From NCBI GenBank assembly GCA_041739465.1, contig JBGSNX010000034.1:10019-74018 (forward strand): DNA of 64,000 nt. Direction: 5' to 3'. Source of the DNA: BOKV01 sp041739465. GTDB taxonomy: Bacteria > Pseudomonadota > Alphaproteobacteria > Rhizobiales > Rhizobiaceae. Positions 43,211-52,906 of this stretch are shown in pieces. The number at the start of each line of letters is the position of its first letter. Position 1 is the stretch's first letter. The notes under the pieces are model-generated. The model was given only the letters and a program-made list of their open reading frames with translations, was not told the origin of the DNA and did no database searches. Position numbers and translations under genes: made by a program.

Positions 43211-44401
43211 TCAGTTGCGCGTGCGGTTTCTTCGGGCCAGCACCAGAACAAGATACGCCACAAACATGCCGCTCAAGGCCACCGCAAAACCGTGCGGATC
43301 CCAGATGTCCATGCTGATTCCAGCGATTTGCGGGCCGATCACCATTCCGATTGCGTAGCAAAGGATGAAAGCCGCATTGGCCTGCGCCAGGTCCGGGCCT
43401 TTCAGCCTGGCACCAAGATGCGCAAGCCCGACAGTGTACATGCCGGTGGTCACGCCGCCCCAAACAAACAGGCCGGCAATCAGCAATGGCGGGTGATTGA
43501 CCGCGTATGGCAGGATGGCAACTCCCACCGCACCGGTCAGGGCGCATCCAAACAGCAGCCAGCGCCTGTCTTTGAGCCGGTCTGAAATCAGCCCAAGCGG
43601 CAATTGCAGTGCGACATTGCCAAATGCCAGGACCATCAAAAGCAGGGCAACCTGCGTTTCGCCATAGCCGGTGCGCGCGCCGTAAACCGGGAACAGTGCA
43701 AGCCCGGCCTGTTCCACCGCGCCGAACACGAATGCAGCCCCGGTCGCCAGCGGTACAATCCAGATGTAGCGCGTGACAGAGCGCGATGCGGGCTCCTGTC
43801 CGGTATGCGGTTGGCGGTTGCGCGCCAGCAATGCAGGTATTGTCGAGGCAAGGATGATGCACGCGCCGGTGACGAACGGCATGAAGTCTCGCGTTCCCAT
43901 GCCTGCCAGCAGGGCAGGCCCGGTTGCAAAGCCGAGCGAAAGCACACTGCCGTAGATCCCAAGGGTCAAGCCCCGGCGATTCTCGGGTGCTGAGACATTG
44001 ATCCAGTATTCACTGAGAATGAAGGAGGCTGTTATGGCACCGTGGAACGAGATGCGCAGGGCAAACCACGCCCAGATTGAGGGAAAGAAGAAAAAGCCCA
44101 TCAGGCTGGCTGCGCTGACAATGGCTGCAAGTACGAGCGTGTTCACAAGCCCGATGCGCCTTGCCAGCGGATTGACGAACGGTACCGTGATGATCGAGGC
44201 GATGCCCGCCATTGCGGTATTTGCGCCAATCAAGGTCGAGGAATAGCCGCGCTGTTCCATCAGGAACGAAAGCAACGGAAAAGACAGGCCGACCGCGACG
44301 CCAACAGCCGAAATCGTGGCAATAGCCGCAGCCGCACCCCAATAATCGACCTTGTCAGGCCGCTTTACATCCATTCCAAAGGCGTCTTCGGCAGGCTTCA
44401 T
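43211..44401 (-). CDS. Major facilitator superfamily transporter
   Basis: A 396-residue protein with twelve predicted membrane segments. The MFS loop 2-3 motif is seen as NPLARRIG and its second-half counterpart as GLISDRLKDRRWLL. The mid-loop after TM6 is charged. It resembles the YcaD/uncharacterised sugar-porter-like branch. Substrate is unknown. It stands between the NUDIX gene and rpmG, all leftward. Confidence 0.85.
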   Translation of the reverse strand: MKPAEDAFGMDVKRPDKVDYWGAAAAIATISAVGVAVGLSFPLLSFLMEQRGYSSTLIGANTAMAGIASIITVPFVNPLARRIGLVNTLVLAAIVSAASLMGFFFFPSIWAWFALRISFHGAITASFILSEYWINVSAPENRRGLTLGIYGSVLSLGFATGPALLAGMGTRDFMPFVTGACIILASTIPALLARNRQPHTGQEPASRSVTRYIWIVPLATGAAFVFGAVEQAGLALFPVYGARTGYGETQVALLLMVLAFGNVALQLPLGLISDRLKDRRWLLFGCALTGAVGVAILPYAVNHPPLLIAGLFVWGGVTTGMYTVGLAHLGARLKGPDLAQANAAFILCYAIGMVIGPQIAGISMDIWDPHGFAVALSGMFVAYLVLVLARRNRTRN

Positions 44402-44447
44402 GCAATTCTCCGCAACCAGTCAGCCTTGTATCGCCAATTTTCCAAGC

Positions 44448-45251
44448 TCATGCCTTCATGCTTTTGCGAAACTGCCGGTTGATCGACTGATAAAACGGGG
44501 CGGGATGCGATGGGTCAAGCTCTGGATCACGCTCCAGTCTTTGCAACAGTTCGACGAGCATGACACGCGTTATTTCCCGTGTGCCTGCCTGAAGCGCATC
44601 TTGTGGCCGGATCCATTGTAATTCTTCCAACTCCCCGCTGGGCAGGAAACCCGTTGGCGGGGTGTAGGCGATCCGCTCTTCTGTTGTGACAAAGAACCAG
44701 GTGTCGAACCGGCGCGGCGGGCCGGGCGGGGTGATTGCCCTTGCCATGACGCTCAAGCCTGAAAGGCCGGGCAACACGCCATGTTCGCTGAATGCCTCCC
44801 AGCCTTGCGGCATGGCGCGCGCCGATGACCTTGTTCCCATCAGCAGACCTGATTCCTCGGCAAGTTCGCGGATCGCGGCCATGGCCAGCGCCCTTGCGCC
44901 ACGAACGCTTTTGGGCCCACGCATGTGCGCAAAAAGCAGCCGGGCGGTTTGCGGGGCCATTTCATCGAACGAGGGAATGATGCCGTCAGTCTTGTCCACC
45001 GATCCGCCAGGAAAGACGAGTGCTCCGGGCATGAATTTGAGCGAGTGGTGGCGCTTGCCCATCAGCACCCGCAAATCCGCGCCTTCCTTGCGAACGATCA
45101 CCAGCGTCGAGGCGTTGCGCGGGCGGATACCGCCAACGCCCGAACGCGTGGGCGAATCCGTCATTCGCGGTGAAGGCGAGGAAATCATCGCCTCTATGCG
45201 CGAAAACTCGTTCGCCAGATCACTTGCAAGGTTTGGCTTTTCAGTCGTCAT
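44448..45251 (-). CDS. NUDIX hydrolase with inserted region
   Basis: The 267-residue protein has the NUDIX box split by a long insert: GALVFPGGSVDKTD is followed some 35 residues later by RELAEESGLLMG, keeping the Glu residues that bind Mg2+. Such inserts occur in the NUDT19/CoA-pyrophosphatase-like branch, so CoA derivatives are possible substrates. ATG 45251 lies inside the end of the DUF983 gene, an 11-base overlap, so translation is coupled. Confidence 0.88.
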   Translation of the reverse strand: MTTEKPNLASDLANEFSRIEAMISSPSPRMTDSPTRSGVGGIRPRNASTLVIVRKEGADLRVLMGKRHHSLKFMPGALVFPGGSVDKTDGIIPSFDEMAPQTARLLFAHMRGPKSVRGARALAMAAIRELAEESGLLMGTRSSARAMPQGWEAFSEHGVLPGLSGLSVMARAITPPGPPRRFDTWFFVTTEERIAYTPPTGFLPSGELEELQWIRPQDALQAGTREITRVMLVELLQRLERDPELDPSHPAPFYQSINRQFRKSMKA

Positions 45252-45669
45252 GCCCGCCAAAGCCATGCATGCGAAGGGCCCATTGCGCGCCGACCACCGC
45301 ACCCTTGAGGGGGCGCATCAACAAGATTGAGACTGCGACGGCAATTGAGGCGGTCAAAACAGTCAAACCCCACATAGGCAGGAATTCGCTGTCGAGAAAC
45401 AGCATCATCGAGCCGACTACCACATGGCCTGTAAGGAAGATATTGAGGTAAATCGGCAAGTCATCGGCGCGTTGATGACTGAAATCCTCGCCGCAAGCAG
45501 CGCAATTTGCTTCAACGGCCAGAAACTTCGAGAAAATTCGGCCATTGGCGCAATTGGGGCAAGTGCCGAGCGCCCCGCGAAGCATGGCCTGGCCAAGTGG
45601 CCGTTTGGGAAGCAGGTCTTGTGCATCGCCAAACTGTCTCACCTGCGCCTGTTCAAACTTTGCATTCAT
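45241..45669 (-). CDS. DUF983 family membrane protein
   Basis: The 142-residue protein has a zinc-ribbon-like Cys pair CPNCANG and CAACGEDFSHQRADD, then two membrane segments (about 77-97 and 101-120). This is the DUF983 pattern. It follows rnr by 17 bases and overlaps the NUDIX gene. Function is unknown. Confidence 0.9.
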   Translation of the reverse strand: MNAKFEQAQVRQFGDAQDLLPKRPLGQAMLRGALGTCPNCANGRIFSKFLAVEANCAACGEDFSHQRADDLPIYLNIFLTGHVVVGSMMLFLDSEFLPMWGLTVLTASIAVAVSILLMRPLKGAVVGAQWALRMHGFGGHDD

Positions 45670-45686
45670 GATGTTTCTCCAAATTC

Positions 45687-47981
45687 TCAGCGAGGCCGGT
45701 GTTTCGCCGAACTGTTGTTGCGTCCGCGCCGTTGGCGCTCGTTTGTCGGCCGGCTGCGCATCGAGCGCTTTCCAGCGCTGCCTTTGCTCAGCATTTCAAA
45801 TCGCAAGGCTCCCGCCACCGGCGCCGCCTCAACCAGCTTCACCTCGACCTTTTGCCCCATCTGGTAATTGCTCCCGCTGTCCTCGCCGGAAATCAGGTGC
45901 TGGCTTTCGTCGTAGCGAAAATACTCGTCACCGATCATCGATATGGGAATGAACCCGTCGGCGCCAGTGTCGTCCAGCGTGACAAACAGCCCCGCCCTGG
46001 TGACCCCGTTGATGCGACCTGAAAACGTCTCACCGATCTTTTCGCTCATGAATCCGGCGACAAGACGGTCAATGGTCTCGCGTTCTGCCTGCATTGCCCG
46101 GCGCTCGGTTATCGAAATGTCGGTCGCAATCACTTCCAGCATGGCTTCCTGTTCGGGTGTGATTGCGCCAGCACCAAGGCCAAGTGCCCCGATCAGGGCC
46201 CGATGCACGATCAAATCTGCATAACGGCGGATCGGTGAGGTAAAGTGCGCATACCGCAGCAGATTGAGGCCGAAATGGCCAATGTTGGCCGGATTGTACT
46301 CGGCTTGACTCTGCGAGCGCAGCACCACCTGGTTGACCAATTCCTCCCGGTCCGAGCCTGAAACCTGCGCAAGGATTCCATTGAACTGCGAAGCGCGCAT
46401 GTTGCCGGAGCGGGCCAGTTGTATGTTGAGCGAGCGCAGGAATTCACGCAACGCTTCCAGCTTGGACAGGTTGGGGGCATCGTGAATCCGGTAGATCAGC
46501 CGCTGCTTTTTTTGCTCAAGCGTTTCAGCTGCTGCGACATTGGCCTGGATCATGAATTCTTCGACCAGCTTGTGCGCATCTAGCCGCTCCGGAATGATCA
46601 CCCGGTCCACGGTTCCGTCTGGTTTTAGCAAGATCTTGCGTTCGGGCAGATCAAGTTCCAGCGGACCACGAGCCTCGCGACCCCGTTTGAGGCAGGCATA
46701 GGCCTGCCAAAGCGGCTTGAGGATCGGGTCAAGCGCATCGCGCGCCTTGTCGCTGCCCGCACCATCAATGGCCGCCTGCGCGTCGGCGTAGGCGAGCTTT
46801 GCATGGCTGCGCATCAGGATACGGTGAAACTCGTGCCGGCGCTTGCGACCGTCAGCAGCAAACCACATGCGCACGGCAAGGGCAGGGCGGTCTTCATTCT
46901 CCTTGAGCGAACACAAATCATTGGAAATGCGCTCGGGCAGCATGGGCACCACGCGGTCGGGGAAATATACCGAATTGCCGCGCTTGAGCGCTTCAAAGTC
47001 CAGCGGCGTTCCGGGCCGCACATACCAACCAACATCGGCGATGGCGACCGTGACCACATGGCCGGTCGGATCTTCAGGGTCAGCCATCGCATGGATCGCG
47101 TCGTCATGGTCCTTGGCATCGGGCGGATCAATGGTGATCAGCGGCAGCGAGCGCCAATCCTCATGCGGCAGTTTTTGCGATGAATGGACAGGTTTGGCGT
47201 CTGCCGCGTCTGCCAACACGGCATCGGGGAATACATGCGGTATCGCGTTGACGTGGATGGCGATCATCGAGACCGCCTTTTCACTCTTCAATGATCCCAG
47301 CACCCTGATAACGCTGCCATGCTTGAGGCCGTGCCTGCCGATCGCGCTGACTTGCACCTCAACCAGGTCGCCGTCGACCGCCGTGCCAAGGCCTTGTGCG
47401 TCAAGGATGACTTCGTCCTGGCGTTTGCGGACTGGTTCCAGCCGGATTTCATTCCCGGTGCGCCGCACCACACCCAGGACAGCATCCTTGCGCTTGTCCA
47501 GAAGTTTGAGTACCCGCGCCATCTGAGGGCCGCCACGCCGCCGCTGGTCGTGGTCACGGTCGGTTTTTGCAAGAACCCGGTCACCAACCCCGGCGATGAC
47601 GTCATTTCGTCCCTTTGGCTGGCGAATGGCGATGACTGGCACCTTGCCGTCCTCTGCCTCGTTCCAGTTGACCGGTCGCGCCAGAAGTCCACCATCGCGA
47701 TCACGCGAAACGATGTCGAGCACCAGGGTTGAAGGCAACTCGCCCGGCTGTTCCAGCCGCTTGCCCTTTTTCTTGATCTCACCATCCAGCGCCATTTGCG
47801 CAAGCAGCGCCTTCAACGCAATGCGGTCTTCGCCCTTGATGCCGAACGCCCTTGCAATCTCGCGTTTTCCGGCAGTTCCGGGGTTTTCTGACAAATAGGT
47901 CAAAATGGCTTCGCGGTCCGGCATCGGGACCACACCACCAGTCCGCTTCATGCTTTTTGGATCGCCGGGCCTTCGTGCCAT
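45687..47981 (-). CDS. rnr: Ribonuclease R
   Basis: This 764-residue processive 3'-5' exoribonuclease degrades structured RNA. It has an N-terminal winged-helix segment (about 22-75), cold-shock domains, the RNB domain with catalytic Asp residues in TIDPPDAKDHDDAI (283-295), FTSPIRRYADLIVHR, and a C-terminal S1 domain (SGRINGVTRAGLFVTLDDTGADG), followed by an Arg-rich tail. ATG 47981 directly abuts the topA stop, so the two genes share an operon. Confidence 0.97.
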   Translation of the reverse strand: MARRPGDPKSMKRTGGVVPMPDREAILTYLSENPGTAGKREIARAFGIKGEDRIALKALLAQMALDGEIKKKGKRLEQPGELPSTLVLDIVSRDRDGGLLARPVNWNEAEDGKVPVIAIRQPKGRNDVIAGVGDRVLAKTDRDHDQRRRGGPQMARVLKLLDKRKDAVLGVVRRTGNEIRLEPVRKRQDEVILDAQGLGTAVDGDLVEVQVSAIGRHGLKHGSVIRVLGSLKSEKAVSMIAIHVNAIPHVFPDAVLADAADAKPVHSSQKLPHEDWRSLPLITIDPPDAKDHDDAIHAMADPEDPTGHVVTVAIADVGWYVRPGTPLDFEALKRGNSVYFPDRVVPMLPERISNDLCSLKENEDRPALAVRMWFAADGRKRRHEFHRILMRSHAKLAYADAQAAIDGAGSDKARDALDPILKPLWQAYACLKRGREARGPLELDLPERKILLKPDGTVDRVIIPERLDAHKLVEEFMIQANVAAAETLEQKKQRLIYRIHDAPNLSKLEALREFLRSLNIQLARSGNMRASQFNGILAQVSGSDREELVNQVVLRSQSQAEYNPANIGHFGLNLLRYAHFTSPIRRYADLIVHRALIGALGLGAGAITPEQEAMLEVIATDISITERRAMQAERETIDRLVAGFMSEKIGETFSGRINGVTRAGLFVTLDDTGADGFIPISMIGDEYFRYDESQHLISGEDSGSNYQMGQKVEVKLVEAAPVAGALRFEMLSKGSAGKRSMRSRPTNERQRRGRNNSSAKHRPR

Positions 47982-50609
47982 TTATTTCTTCTTGCCAGCG
48001 GTTTTTGCAGGTTTTGCAGGTTTTGCAGCAGCCTTTTTCGCGGGGGCCTTTTTGGGCGCCGGCTTCTTTGCAGCAGCTTTCGCAGACCTGCCTTTGGCCG
48101 GGCCGTCCTTGCCAGCCTTGGCGGCGATCAGCGACACTGCTTCTTCGATGTTGATCGATTGCGGGTCGGTGCCCTTGGGCAGCGTCGCGTTGATCTTGCC
48201 ATGGTTGACATAAGGCCCGTACTTGCCGTCGCGAACCGTGATGGCACCGCCAAGCTGGGGATGTTCGCCAAGGTCCTTGAGGGCCGATGGCGTGCGGGAG
48301 CGTCCGCCTTTTTCAGCCTTTTCCGCAAGCGCGGAAACTGCACGGTTGAGACCTACCTCGAATACTTCTTCCACGCTGTCGAGATTGGCATATACGCCGT
48401 CATGCAGAACGAACGGCCCGTAGCGCCCGATTCCGGCGCTGATCGGTTTCCCGGTCGCAGGATGGTCGCCCACGCTGCGCGGCAGGCTGAGCAGTCGCAA
48501 CGCCGTCTCAAGGTCGGTATCTTCAGGCTTCCACCCCTTGGGGATGGAAGAGCGCGCTGGTTCCTTGCCGTCTCCGCGCTGGACATAGGGTCCGAAGCGG
48601 CCCGAACGAAGAGTGACTTCCTCGCCGGTTGCCGGGTCCTGGCCCAGCACTTTTGGCCCGTCGCTTGCCGCTTCGCCATTTGCGCCTTCAGCACCAAGCT
48701 GCCGTGTGAAACTGCATTCCGGGTAGTTGGAACAGCCCACAAAAGCCCCGAATTTCCCGATCTTGAGGCTTAGCTGCCCGGTTCCGCAGGTGGGACAGAC
48801 CCGCGGGTTGGAGCCGTCTTCGCGTGCAGGAAAAGCCAGCGGGGCAAGTTCGACATTGAGCATGTCGAGAACCTGCGTCACCCGCAAATCCTTGATTTCC
48901 TCTACACTTCCCGAAAACTGTTTCCAGAAATCGCGCAGGACATCCTTCCAGGCCAGTTCACCAGCCGAAATGCGGTCGAGCTTTTCTTCAAGCTCCGCCG
49001 TGAAATCATATTCGACATAGGTGCGAAAAAAGCTTTCAAGGAAGCTTGTGACCAGGCGGCCCTTGGATTGGGGAATGAAGCGCCGCTTGTCGAGCGTTAC
49101 ATATTCGCGGTCCTGCAAGGTCGAAAGTGTTGCCGCATAGGTCGATGGCCGTCCAATGCCCAGTTCTTCCATCCGCTTGATCAGTGATGCTTCGGAAAAA
49201 CGCGGCGGCGGTTCAGTGAAGTGCTGCTTGGCCTCGATTTTCTCGCGGCGCGGATGCTCGCCTTCCGCAAGGTCCGGCAGGCGGCTGCCGTCTTCGTCTT
49301 CTTCTTCGAGTTTGACCTCATAGGCAGCAAGGAAGCCGTCAAACTTGATGACCTGCCCATTGGCGCGCAGGCTTGCGCGTTGGCTGCCATTGGCGGCGTC
49401 AATGATGGCAACTGTCCGTTCCAGCTCTGCCGATGCCATCTGGCTGGCGATCGTGCGCCGCCAGATCAACTCGTAGAGCTTCTTCTGGTCGTCATCCAAA
49501 TAGGGTGCCATCTGCTTGGGGGTGCGGGCAATGTCGGTTGGCCGGATCGCTTCGTGCGCTTCCTGCGCGTTCTTTGCCTTCGTGGAATAATGGCGCGGCT
49601 TTTCAGGCACATATCGATCGCCAAAACTTGTTGCGATCTGGCTGCGGATCGGGCCGACAGCTTCCGGCGCAATCTGCACGCCGTCGGTCCGCATATAGGT
49701 GATCAGTCCGACTGTCTCGCCACCAATGTCGATGCCTTCATAAAGTTTCTGCGCTACCTGCATGATGCGCTTGGCAGAAAAACCCAGTTTGCGGCTGGCG
49801 TCCTGCTGAAGGGTCGAGGTGGTGAAAGGCGCAAACGGGTTGCGTTTTGCCGGTTTGGCTTCAACGCTTGCGACTGTGAACTTGGCACCATCCAGCATGG
49901 CCTTGATCGCCATGGCTTCCTCCTCGGTAGTCACATCAAGGCGCTGCAGTTTGCGACCTTCAAACTCGGCTATGCGCGCTTCAAATCCCTGACCAACGGC
50001 ATTCGTCAAATGGGCAATGATGGACCAGTATTCTTGCGCGATGAACGCTTCGATTTCTGCTTCCCTGTCACAGACCAGCCGCAACGCCACCGATTGCACC
50101 CGGCCAGCAGAACGAGCGCCCGGCAGCTTGCGCCACAGAACAGGGGATAGCGTGAAGCCAACCAGATAATCGAGTGCCCGGCGTGCGAGATAGGCATCTA
50201 CCAGCGGAACATCGATCTGGCGCGGATTTGCCATCGCTTCCAGCACCGCCTGCTTGGTGATGGCATTGAACACAACGCGCTCTACCGGTTTGCCCTTCAG
50301 CAGTTTGCGGTCGTTGAGAACCTGAAGCACGTGCCACGAAATGGCTTCCCCTTCGCGATCCGGGTCGGTTGCCAGAATGACGCGATCAACATCCTTCACT
50401 GCCTTGGCAATGTCGGAAAGGCGGATTTTTGCCTTTGCGTCAACTTCCCACAGCATGGAGAAATCTTCATCCGGCAGTACCGAGCCATCCTTGGCCGGGA
50501 GATCGCGCACGTGTCCATAGGACGCCAGCACGTTATAATCCCTGCCGAGATACTTGTTGATGGTTTTGGCTTTGGCGGGTGATTCGACAATCACCAGGTG
50601 GGTGGACAT
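47982..50609 (-). CDS. topA: DNA topoisomerase I
   Basis: This 875-residue type IA topoisomerase relaxes negative supercoils. The TOPRIM domain has VIVESPAKAKTI and TDPDREGEA; the catalytic tyrosine is Y305 in LITYMRTDG. One Cys4 zinc ribbon (CPTCGTGQL...CSNYPEC) is followed by three topo-C repeats built on GRFGPYV-like units and a Lys/Ala/Pro-rich tail. ATG 50609 gives the standard start MSTHLVIVESPAKAK. It heads topA-rnr-DUF983-NUDIX. Confidence 0.97.
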   Translation of the reverse strand: MSTHLVIVESPAKAKTINKYLGRDYNVLASYGHVRDLPAKDGSVLPDEDFSMLWEVDAKAKIRLSDIAKAVKDVDRVILATDPDREGEAISWHVLQVLNDRKLLKGKPVERVVFNAITKQAVLEAMANPRQIDVPLVDAYLARRALDYLVGFTLSPVLWRKLPGARSAGRVQSVALRLVCDREAEIEAFIAQEYWSIIAHLTNAVGQGFEARIAEFEGRKLQRLDVTTEEEAMAIKAMLDGAKFTVASVEAKPAKRNPFAPFTTSTLQQDASRKLGFSAKRIMQVAQKLYEGIDIGGETVGLITYMRTDGVQIAPEAVGPIRSQIATSFGDRYVPEKPRHYSTKAKNAQEAHEAIRPTDIARTPKQMAPYLDDDQKKLYELIWRRTIASQMASAELERTVAIIDAANGSQRASLRANGQVIKFDGFLAAYEVKLEEEDEDGSRLPDLAEGEHPRREKIEAKQHFTEPPPRFSEASLIKRMEELGIGRPSTYAATLSTLQDREYVTLDKRRFIPQSKGRLVTSFLESFFRTYVEYDFTAELEEKLDRISAGELAWKDVLRDFWKQFSGSVEEIKDLRVTQVLDMLNVELAPLAFPAREDGSNPRVCPTCGTGQLSLKIGKFGAFVGCSNYPECSFTRQLGAEGANGEAASDGPKVLGQDPATGEEVTLRSGRFGPYVQRGDGKEPARSSIPKGWKPEDTDLETALRLLSLPRSVGDHPATGKPISAGIGRYGPFVLHDGVYANLDSVEEVFEVGLNRAVSALAEKAEKGGRSRTPSALKDLGEHPQLGGAITVRDGKYGPYVNHGKINATLPKGTDPQSINIEEAVSLIAAKAGKDGPAKGRSAKAAAKKPAPKKAPAKKAAAKPAKPAKTAGKKK

Positions 50610-50870
50610 GTAATTTACCGGGGCTTGAGGCGGAATGGGATGCCGACGCACGCATAATGGTACGACGGGGCTACCCTGAATTGGCGGCTTGCGCCGGTTG
50701 CGTCAAGCCCCGTGCCGGTTCAAGCTGCCAGCCTTGGGGAAAATACAATCAGTGAAATGTATATTTACTTTTATACAACCATAGGTAATGTATGGTCATG
50801 CGGGGGCACTCAAACATCTGGGCGGCGGCCAATGTGGCGACATCCACAAACCTTGTTCAAGGCTACAAAC

Positions 50871-51113
50871 ATGCCAAATGCCCTGAAATCCGGAAAGCCG
50901 GGCAATGATGCCGCAAATATCCAAAACAGCCATGAGGGCGCCTATGACGACAAGGCGGCGCGGCTTGAATATGTTCGCGAAATGCTCGACGAACTGGTGA
51001 AGATCGCCCATTCGGCCAACGCGCCCACGCTCGTTTACCTGCTGCGAATGTCAGCCCTCGAAGCTGAAGATTGCTTGCGCGTCCATCAATGGAAGACCGA
51101 GATTTTGTCCTGA
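50871..51113 (+). CDS. Small hypothetical protein between topA and dprA
   Basis: An 80-residue cytosolic product. Its second half, DKAARLEYVREMLDELVKIAHS, followed by LVYLLRMSALEAEDCLRV, is an amphipathic helical pair like that of small rhizobial hypothetical proteins. I cannot name the family. It runs opposite to topA and dprA. The 261 bases upstream contain an AT-rich patch (50751-50800) with GTATA/TATAC arms at 50759-50776. No strong Shine-Dalgarno is seen before ATG 50871. Confidence 0.7.
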   Translation: MPNALKSGKPGNDAANIQNSHEGAYDDKAARLEYVREMLDELVKIAHSANAPTLVYLLRMSALEAEDCLRVHQWKTEILS

Positions 51114-51133
51114 ACCTGGTCAGCGCAGCCCGT

Positions 51134-52291
51134 TCAGTGCAGAATTGAGACCCGGTTTCCGGTGTGCCGCTCCAGCCGGCCTGCAAGATCAAGCTCCAGG
51201 AGGACCAATTGAACTTCACCGGGGCTTGCACCGGTAAACCGTATGATGTCGTCGATTTCACAAGGCGATGGACCCAGCGCCGAGATTATTCGCACGCGCA
51301 TCGCCTCGCTGGCCTGCGGCACCGGCGGCACTTCTGTTTCGAAATCGTCCCGGTCTTTTTCGCCCGCCTCAAACGAGAGTTGCGGCTCGTTCCCGCCTAT
51401 GGGTGCAATCGCTTCAAGAATTTCGGCGGTGGAGGTTACCAGCGTCGCCCCCTGCCGGATCAGATGATTGGTGCCTTCTGCGCGCGGATCGAGCGGTGAT
51501 CCAGGTACTGCAAGCACATGCCTTCCAGCTTCGGTTGCAAGGCGCGCTGTGATCAGCGATCCCGACCGTTTTGCCGCTTCCACCACAAGTATCGCCTGCG
51601 ACAGACCGGCGATGATCCGGTTGCGCCTTGGAAAGTCTATGGCCCGTGGCTGCCAGCCCACCGGCATTTCGCTGACAAGTGCTCCACCTGCCTCGACGAT
51701 TACATTGGCAAGGTCCAGATGCTCTGGCGGGTAGGGCAGGTCTATGCCGCCCGCCAGCACAGCAATCGTACCCCCTTCGAGCGCCGCCCGGTGCGCTGCC
51801 GCGTCGATGCCGCGCGCAAGACCCGAGACGATGACGTGTCCGCTCTCGCCGAGCTCGCGGGCAAACCGCGCTGTAAGTTTTTGCCCGGAAATTGAGGCAT
51901 TGCGTGAGCCCACAATGCCGATGCCAAGCTTTTGGCCGCATTTGGCATCGCCGCGAACGCAGATCAGCGGCGGCGGATGGTCCAGTCCGCGCAGCATGGT
52001 GGGATAGTCGGGCTCGCCCATGCCGACAAACCGCGCACCATGTTTTCGCGCTGCCTTGATTTCCGCTTCGGCGTCGGCGCGGGTGCCAATCTTGATGCGA
52101 GCCGCCACACCGCCACGCTTGGCAAGCTCCGGCAAAGCCTCAAGCGCTGCTGCCGCCGTTCCATAATGGTTGATGAGGTCGCGAAAAGTGGCAGCACCCA
52201 CATTCTCGCTGCGGATCAGCATCAACCATTGCAGGCGCTGCTCGTCGCCCAGTTGAAAACGGCCTTTTGTTGCAGGTGGCGTTGCTGTCAC
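51134..52291 (-). CDS. dprA: DNA-processing protein DprA
   Basis: DprA binds incoming single-stranded DNA in natural transformation and loads RecA. The 385-residue protein has an N-terminal SAM/HhH-like part, the Rossmann core with GIVGSRNASISGQ, SGLARGIDAAAH and VLAGGIDLPYPPEH, FPRRNRIIAGLS, and a C-terminal winged-helix (DML1-like) domain. It follows plsY by six bases. Whether this organism is transformable cannot be told from the window. Confidence 0.95.
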   Translation of the reverse strand: MTATPPATKGRFQLGDEQRLQWLMLIRSENVGAATFRDLINHYGTAAAALEALPELAKRGGVAARIKIGTRADAEAEIKAARKHGARFVGMGEPDYPTMLRGLDHPPPLICVRGDAKCGQKLGIGIVGSRNASISGQKLTARFARELGESGHVIVSGLARGIDAAAHRAALEGGTIAVLAGGIDLPYPPEHLDLANVIVEAGGALVSEMPVGWQPRAIDFPRRNRIIAGLSQAILVVEAAKRSGSLITARLATEAGRHVLAVPGSPLDPRAEGTNHLIRQGATLVTSTAEILEAIAPIGGNEPQLSFEAGEKDRDDFETEVPPVPQASEAMRVRIISALGPSPCEIDDIIRFTGASPGEVQLVLLELDLAGRLERHTGNRVSILH

Positions 52292-52297
52292 AAGCGC

Positions 52298-52897
52298 TCA
52301 GCCTTTCGCACCGATCCGGCTTTCAGTTCCCGCAAAAAGGCGGGAAATGTTGGCGCGGTGCTTGAACCAGGAGATCGCGGCGAGGATGGCAAACAACAAC
52401 GCAGCCATCGGCATGCCGAAATACAAAAGCACCAACGGCGTTGCTGCTGTCGCAAGCAGTGCCGCAAGGGATGAGTAGCGCGAGGTAAATGCTGCAAGGA
52501 GCCAGATTGCAGCAAAGGCAATGGCGCCCTGCCAGGCAACTGCCAAAAGGATGCCAAGGAATGTGGCAACACCCTTGCCGCCCTTGAACCCCAGCCATGC
52601 CGGGTAGCAATGGCCAAGAAAAGCGCCAAGCCCTGCAACCAGCCCGGCTTGCGGTCCGGCAAACCATTGCACGGCCAGCACCGCAACCGTTCCTTTCAAG
52701 GCGTCAAGCAGCAAGGTGGCCGCCGCCAATCCCTTGTTGCCGGTGCGCAAAACATTGGTCGCACCGATGTTTCCCGAGCCTATCTTTCGAACGTCGCCAA
52801 GCCCAGCCATCCGGGTGAGGACAAGTCCAAACGGCACCGAACCCAAAATGTAGCCCAATGCCAGCGCCCCAAGCGCTGTAAGATAGGTGATGGACAT
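52298..52897 (-). CDS. plsY: Acyl-phosphate glycerol-3-phosphate acyltransferase PlsY
   Basis: The 199-residue integral membrane enzyme makes lysophosphatidate from acyl-phosphate (from PlsX) and glycerol-3-phosphate, the first step of phospholipid synthesis. Its three motifs are GSVPFG, IGSGNIGATNVLRTGNK and GHCYPAWLGFKGGKGVAT. About five membrane spans are present. It lies nine bases downstream of the pyrC' gene. Confidence 0.95.
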   Translation of the reverse strand: MSITYLTALGALALGYILGSVPFGLVLTRMAGLGDVRKIGSGNIGATNVLRTGNKGLAAATLLLDALKGTVAVLAVQWFAGPQAGLVAGLGAFLGHCYPAWLGFKGGKGVATFLGILLAVAWQGAIAFAAIWLLAAFTSRYSSLAALLATAATPLVLLYFGMPMAALLFAILAAISWFKHRANISRLFAGTESRIGAKG

Positions 52898-52906
52898 GCT
52901 CCGCCT

